59,315 bases of DNA from Ophiocordyceps camponoti-saundersi (nom. inval.). Its lineage: Eukaryota; Ascomycota; Sordariomycetes; Hypocreales; Ophiocordycipitaceae. Within the stretch, counting starts at the first letter, position 1. Each line of letters starts with the position of its first letter. Location: NCBI GenBank assembly GCA_003339415.1, contig PDHQ01000217.1, forward strand, positions 1-59,315, in the 5' to 3' direction. The notes under the pieces are model-generated. The model was not told where the DNA came from. It did no database searches and saw nothing but the letters and a program-made list of their open reading frames with translations. A program made the translations under genes and the position numbers. This document shows, in pieces, positions 56,523 to 59,315 of the stretch.

Positions 56523-56649
56523 CGACACCATACATACGTACAGCTTATGACTACCTAGGCACTGCCTACTATATACATACCTCTATATACTTACTATCTG
56601 GGTCAGATGCAAGGCTACACTACCTATTTACATGAGTCCGAGATTCTTG

Positions 56650-58803
56650 CTACGGCGCACTCTCCCGGGAGGCCAAGTCGACGACATCAACCCACGAGTC
56701 CGGCCGCCTGCGCCCGATCGGACCCGGCCGGCGGTGGAGATACTCCTCGGCCTCATCGGCCCAGCTGAGCAGCTGCTCCTCGGCCCCCCACTCGGCCGTC
56801 GCCATCAGACTAATGGGCAGACTTCCCTGTCCCTGGTCCGGTTCGACGTAGGCAACAGGGGCGGAAAGCGAAGGCGTACCGGTGAGATTCGCGAGGAAGA
56901 CATACATCATGTTACGAATGCTAAGGTTGGCATCGCTGAAGCCGTACGCCTCATCGCCCGCCGTCTTGGGCCAACCGATGATGGGCGTCGTGGGCGTCAT
57001 GATGAGCAGGCCCGGATATTGTTGGAAGAGGAAGGCCAGGTGGCGCATCAGCAGAGTTCGCAGTGAGTTGGCTTTGAGAAAATCAGCCGCCGAAGCCTGG
57101 CTTCCGACGGACATGAATAACTTGTTGGCCGGGCTATTGGCAGATAGCCAGTTGGCCGGGTCCAAGGTTCGACGACGGGCGGCGATGTACATCTCGCCCA
57201 TGCAGGCCGATCCGTGGGCCATCTGTGCCTCGGCTAGATGGGGGATGGTGATGTCGACGATTCGATAGCCTCGCTTGGAGGCGAACCATTCCATGGCCGC
57301 CTCACATGCCGAGGCAACGCGAGGGTCCGAAGGCCGCCACCAGTCGCGATAGACGCCCATGATGCGCGACGAAGACGACGGCTCCGGAGGCAGAGACAGG
57401 GCGAAGCGGCCCTGGATCGGACAGTCGGCGTTGGGCTGCGACATGACGCGGTATGCGAGCCGGAGGTCGGCTACGGTTGCGGCCATGGGACCGGTGACGC
57501 ACATGGTCATGTTCATGGCCATGGTACGCTGATGGGAGGTCTTGAGCCCGTATATGCCGTTGAAGCAGGCGGGGATGCGGATGCTGCCCCCGGCGTCTGT
57601 CGCAACGCATATCGGGACCAGACCGGCTGAGATGGCGGAACCGGGACCGGATGACGAGCCGCCGGGGTAATAGGCGTCATTGAGATGATTCGTCGGCGTG
57701 CCCTGAGTGATCTTTTTTTGGAGTGCTAGGGTTTCAGCACCAAGGTTTCTGGGAAGGGGGGGGGAGACGGATATCACATGCATACGTTGAGGCCGTTGGT
57801 GTCTTTTTTGGTTTGGTTTTGGAACAAGTCCAACCGTCAGCCGTCGATGAAAAAGCACCGTTGCTTGGTTAGGGCAAAGGGCCAGATCGTACCAGAGCCA
57901 AACTCATGCATGCGAAACTTGCCGATGACAACGGCACCGGCCTCCTGCAGCATCTTCACAGGCCAAGCCGACGCCTCGCGCTCCCTAAAGCAAGGTTTCG
58001 AAGCGTCATACTTGAGGCCGAAATGGCTAACGTACCCCTCGACGTCGACGTCATCCTTGACGCCAACCGGCACACCGTCCAGTAGACCGCGTGGCTCGCC
58101 GGCAGCGTATCGCAGCGTAGAGGCGCGGGCCGCTTCGAGCGCCAGACGTTCCTTGCCGTGGGAGTCGGCCCAGGCGTCGGCGTAGCGGCCGGGTGAGCCG
58201 TCGGGTCGGCGCGCCAGGGATAGGAGAGCGGATGCTACCTGCAGGGGCGTGGCTTTGCGGCTTTTAAATAGGGCGTGGTAGTCGGCTGCGGTGTAGTAAC
58301 GGTTCGCGGTGGCGTTTGCGGAGCCGAACTCGGCCGGGCCGGGCTCTAGCATCGGGCCCGTCTTACCGAGCGGTGTGACGAGAGGCTTTATACATGTACA
58401 TATTTCTCGGATCATTTCTTCGCGTCAGATCGTTGGTGCTTTTATTTTTGCAAGTTGGATTCGAGGGTAGAAGAACGTGACACGGACGTGGAAAGTAAAA
58501 GGCATGTTATCGAGAACGGCCATGTCCTTGATGGTACCGAAGCCGGTGTTGTTCCATAGATACCGCTGGAGGTAGGAAGAGCGGGAGACGCTTTTTCCCA
58601 TCGGACCTCGTCAGTTATCCATGTCGACGAAGAGGGAAGAAAGAGAAGAGGCGGGAATTGGTTCGAGATTATTTTCTTCACATTTCGCTGGCGACAACAA
58701 GGGTCAGGCCTCTCAAGACGGGGTTCGTCGCAGGCGGTGGCACATAATCGACCGCCGGACCTTGGACTGGATCCGGATAGTGGGCGAAGTCGGACGGGGG
58801 CAT
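56650..58803 (-). CDS. Amidase-signature family hydrolase (GatA-like)
   Basis: My model has four exons on the minus strand, 58803-58682, 58590-58488, 58385-57893 and 57725-56650, total 597 residues and in phase throughout. The upstream exons are supported by conserved-looking protein (MPPSDFAHYPDPVQGPAVDY, then RYLWNNTGFGTIKDMAVLDN) before GKTGPMLEPGPAEFGSANAT. The amidase-signature Ser-cisSer-Lys triad is visible: Lys in GVPVGVKDDVDVEG, cis-Ser in YYPGGSSSGPGSA, nucleophile Ser in DAGGSIRIPACFNG. The C-terminal part includes LIMTPTTPIIGWPKT. Substrate is unknown; such fungal enzymes hydrolyse amides, and a true Glu-tRNA(Gln) amidotransferase role is unlikely given length and N-terminal extension. 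Introns 1 and 2 use AAG acceptors, so their edges are less certain than the exons. A short model starting at 58415 would miss the N-terminus. Confidence 0.8.
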
Positions 58804-59315
58804 TATGTTGGGCCGAATCGTAGGGACGGGATGGATGTCATAAGGTGTAACCGGTCACGCAGGCAGACAGACAGATGGGACCGAGTGACTATTTAGAAGG
58901 AAAAAGAAGAAGTTCTAGACTAGGACTAACAGACAAGGGAGAGCAAGAGAAGGGAGTGAAACCTTTTTCGCTCCCCTTTCACGTGAAGGAAGTGAAGCCG
59001 ATAAGTGAGGGGGAGGGGGGGGGGGGGGAAAGGGATCCGCGGCATGTTACCTGGACGAGAATTGACTCGTCTTGAGATGGAAATAGAAAGAGTATTCATA
59101 TTTGCCACGGCACCTATTCCTATTAGACACGACACTCCTAGATTTAGCGGTACGTACCGAATTACTAAGGCATTTTCCGACCTACCCCACCACGTAACGT
59201 GATAGCGGTACAAGGCCTAGGGAGACTTAAATATCGCTCGTAGTCCGTAAGTACCTATCTTTTTATCTACCCGCGCGCACGCTTTGCGTTTTCTAGCCGG
59301 AAAAAAAAAGTAGAG
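58804..59315. other. Upstream region of the amidase gene
   Basis: Probably the amidase promoter. It has an 11-12 base G run near 59015-59028. From about 59090 to the edge the sequence becomes richer in TA steps (tattcctattagac, cctagggagacttaaatat), which may be the start of another mildly RIPed repeat, but CA and TG still occur and I cannot identify an element. No gene is supported. Confidence 0.4.

Noticed and set aside
1..59315. CRISPR arrays, bacterial operons or a biosynthetic cluster
   Set aside because: The genome is fungal; direct repeats seen are microsatellites or transposon-derived, and no synthase, P450 or transporter grouping is present.

Overview
The window reads as nuclear DNA of a filamentous ascomycete, most likely a Sordariomycete. 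The grounds are short GT-AG introns of about 50-230 bp, a white-collar-2 photoreceptor subunit, Cps1-type GT2, GWT1 and Kin4-type kinase genes, long spacers full of GTAG/TACC and CT/GA microsatellites, and two blocks with the signature of repeat-induced point mutation (RIP): CpA/TpG almost absent, TpA very abundant, CpG retained. No species is assigned.

Layout. Positions 1-3340 are a RIP-degraded transposon zone with a minus-strand Tc1/mariner transposase relic and a 93-bp tandem repeat. Next to it is a decayed Clr5-domain gene (about 4140-5010, minus), then an intact crotonase-fold enoyl-CoA hydratase/isomerase (5421-6335) and an orphan low-complexity protein (7033-8469, minus). A 7.3-kb gene desert follows, then a four-exon GT2 polysaccharide synthase (15797-17485), a second 4.1-kb desert, a gene resembling the fungal clampless/Clp1 family (21598-22541, minus) in a divergent pair with GWT1 (23227-24907), and a Kin4/KfsA-type kinase (28496-31915). 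A run of 96 G residues lies between the kinase and a 6.2-kb Ty1/copia element (33020-39220), RIPed throughout except at its outermost ends, with two indel-free 297-bp LTRs.

The right third is gene-dense: a Vcx1-type Ca2+/H+ exchanger (40718-43352), a MITE-like inverted-repeat element, a SPRY-domain protein, a PPP4R2/Psy4-type phosphatase-4 regulatory subunit convergent with RAD50, then WC-2, a Gly-rich beta-flanking-type protein and an amidase-signature hydrolase whose true 5' exons lie upstream of its long ORF.

The genes are independent housekeeping or regulatory loci: cell wall and GPI anchors (GT2, GWT1), DNA damage (RAD50, PPP4R2), light sensing (WC-2), calcium storage (VCX1), mitotic/septation control (Kin4 type) and lipid or amide metabolism (crotonase, amidase). 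I see no biosynthetic cluster, CRISPR or operon. The most unusual items are the RIP-mosaic copia element with an internal hairpin and tRNA-like relic, the G96 tract, the Clr5 pseudogene, a strong 72-nt hairpin in the gene desert, and several splice-site oddities.
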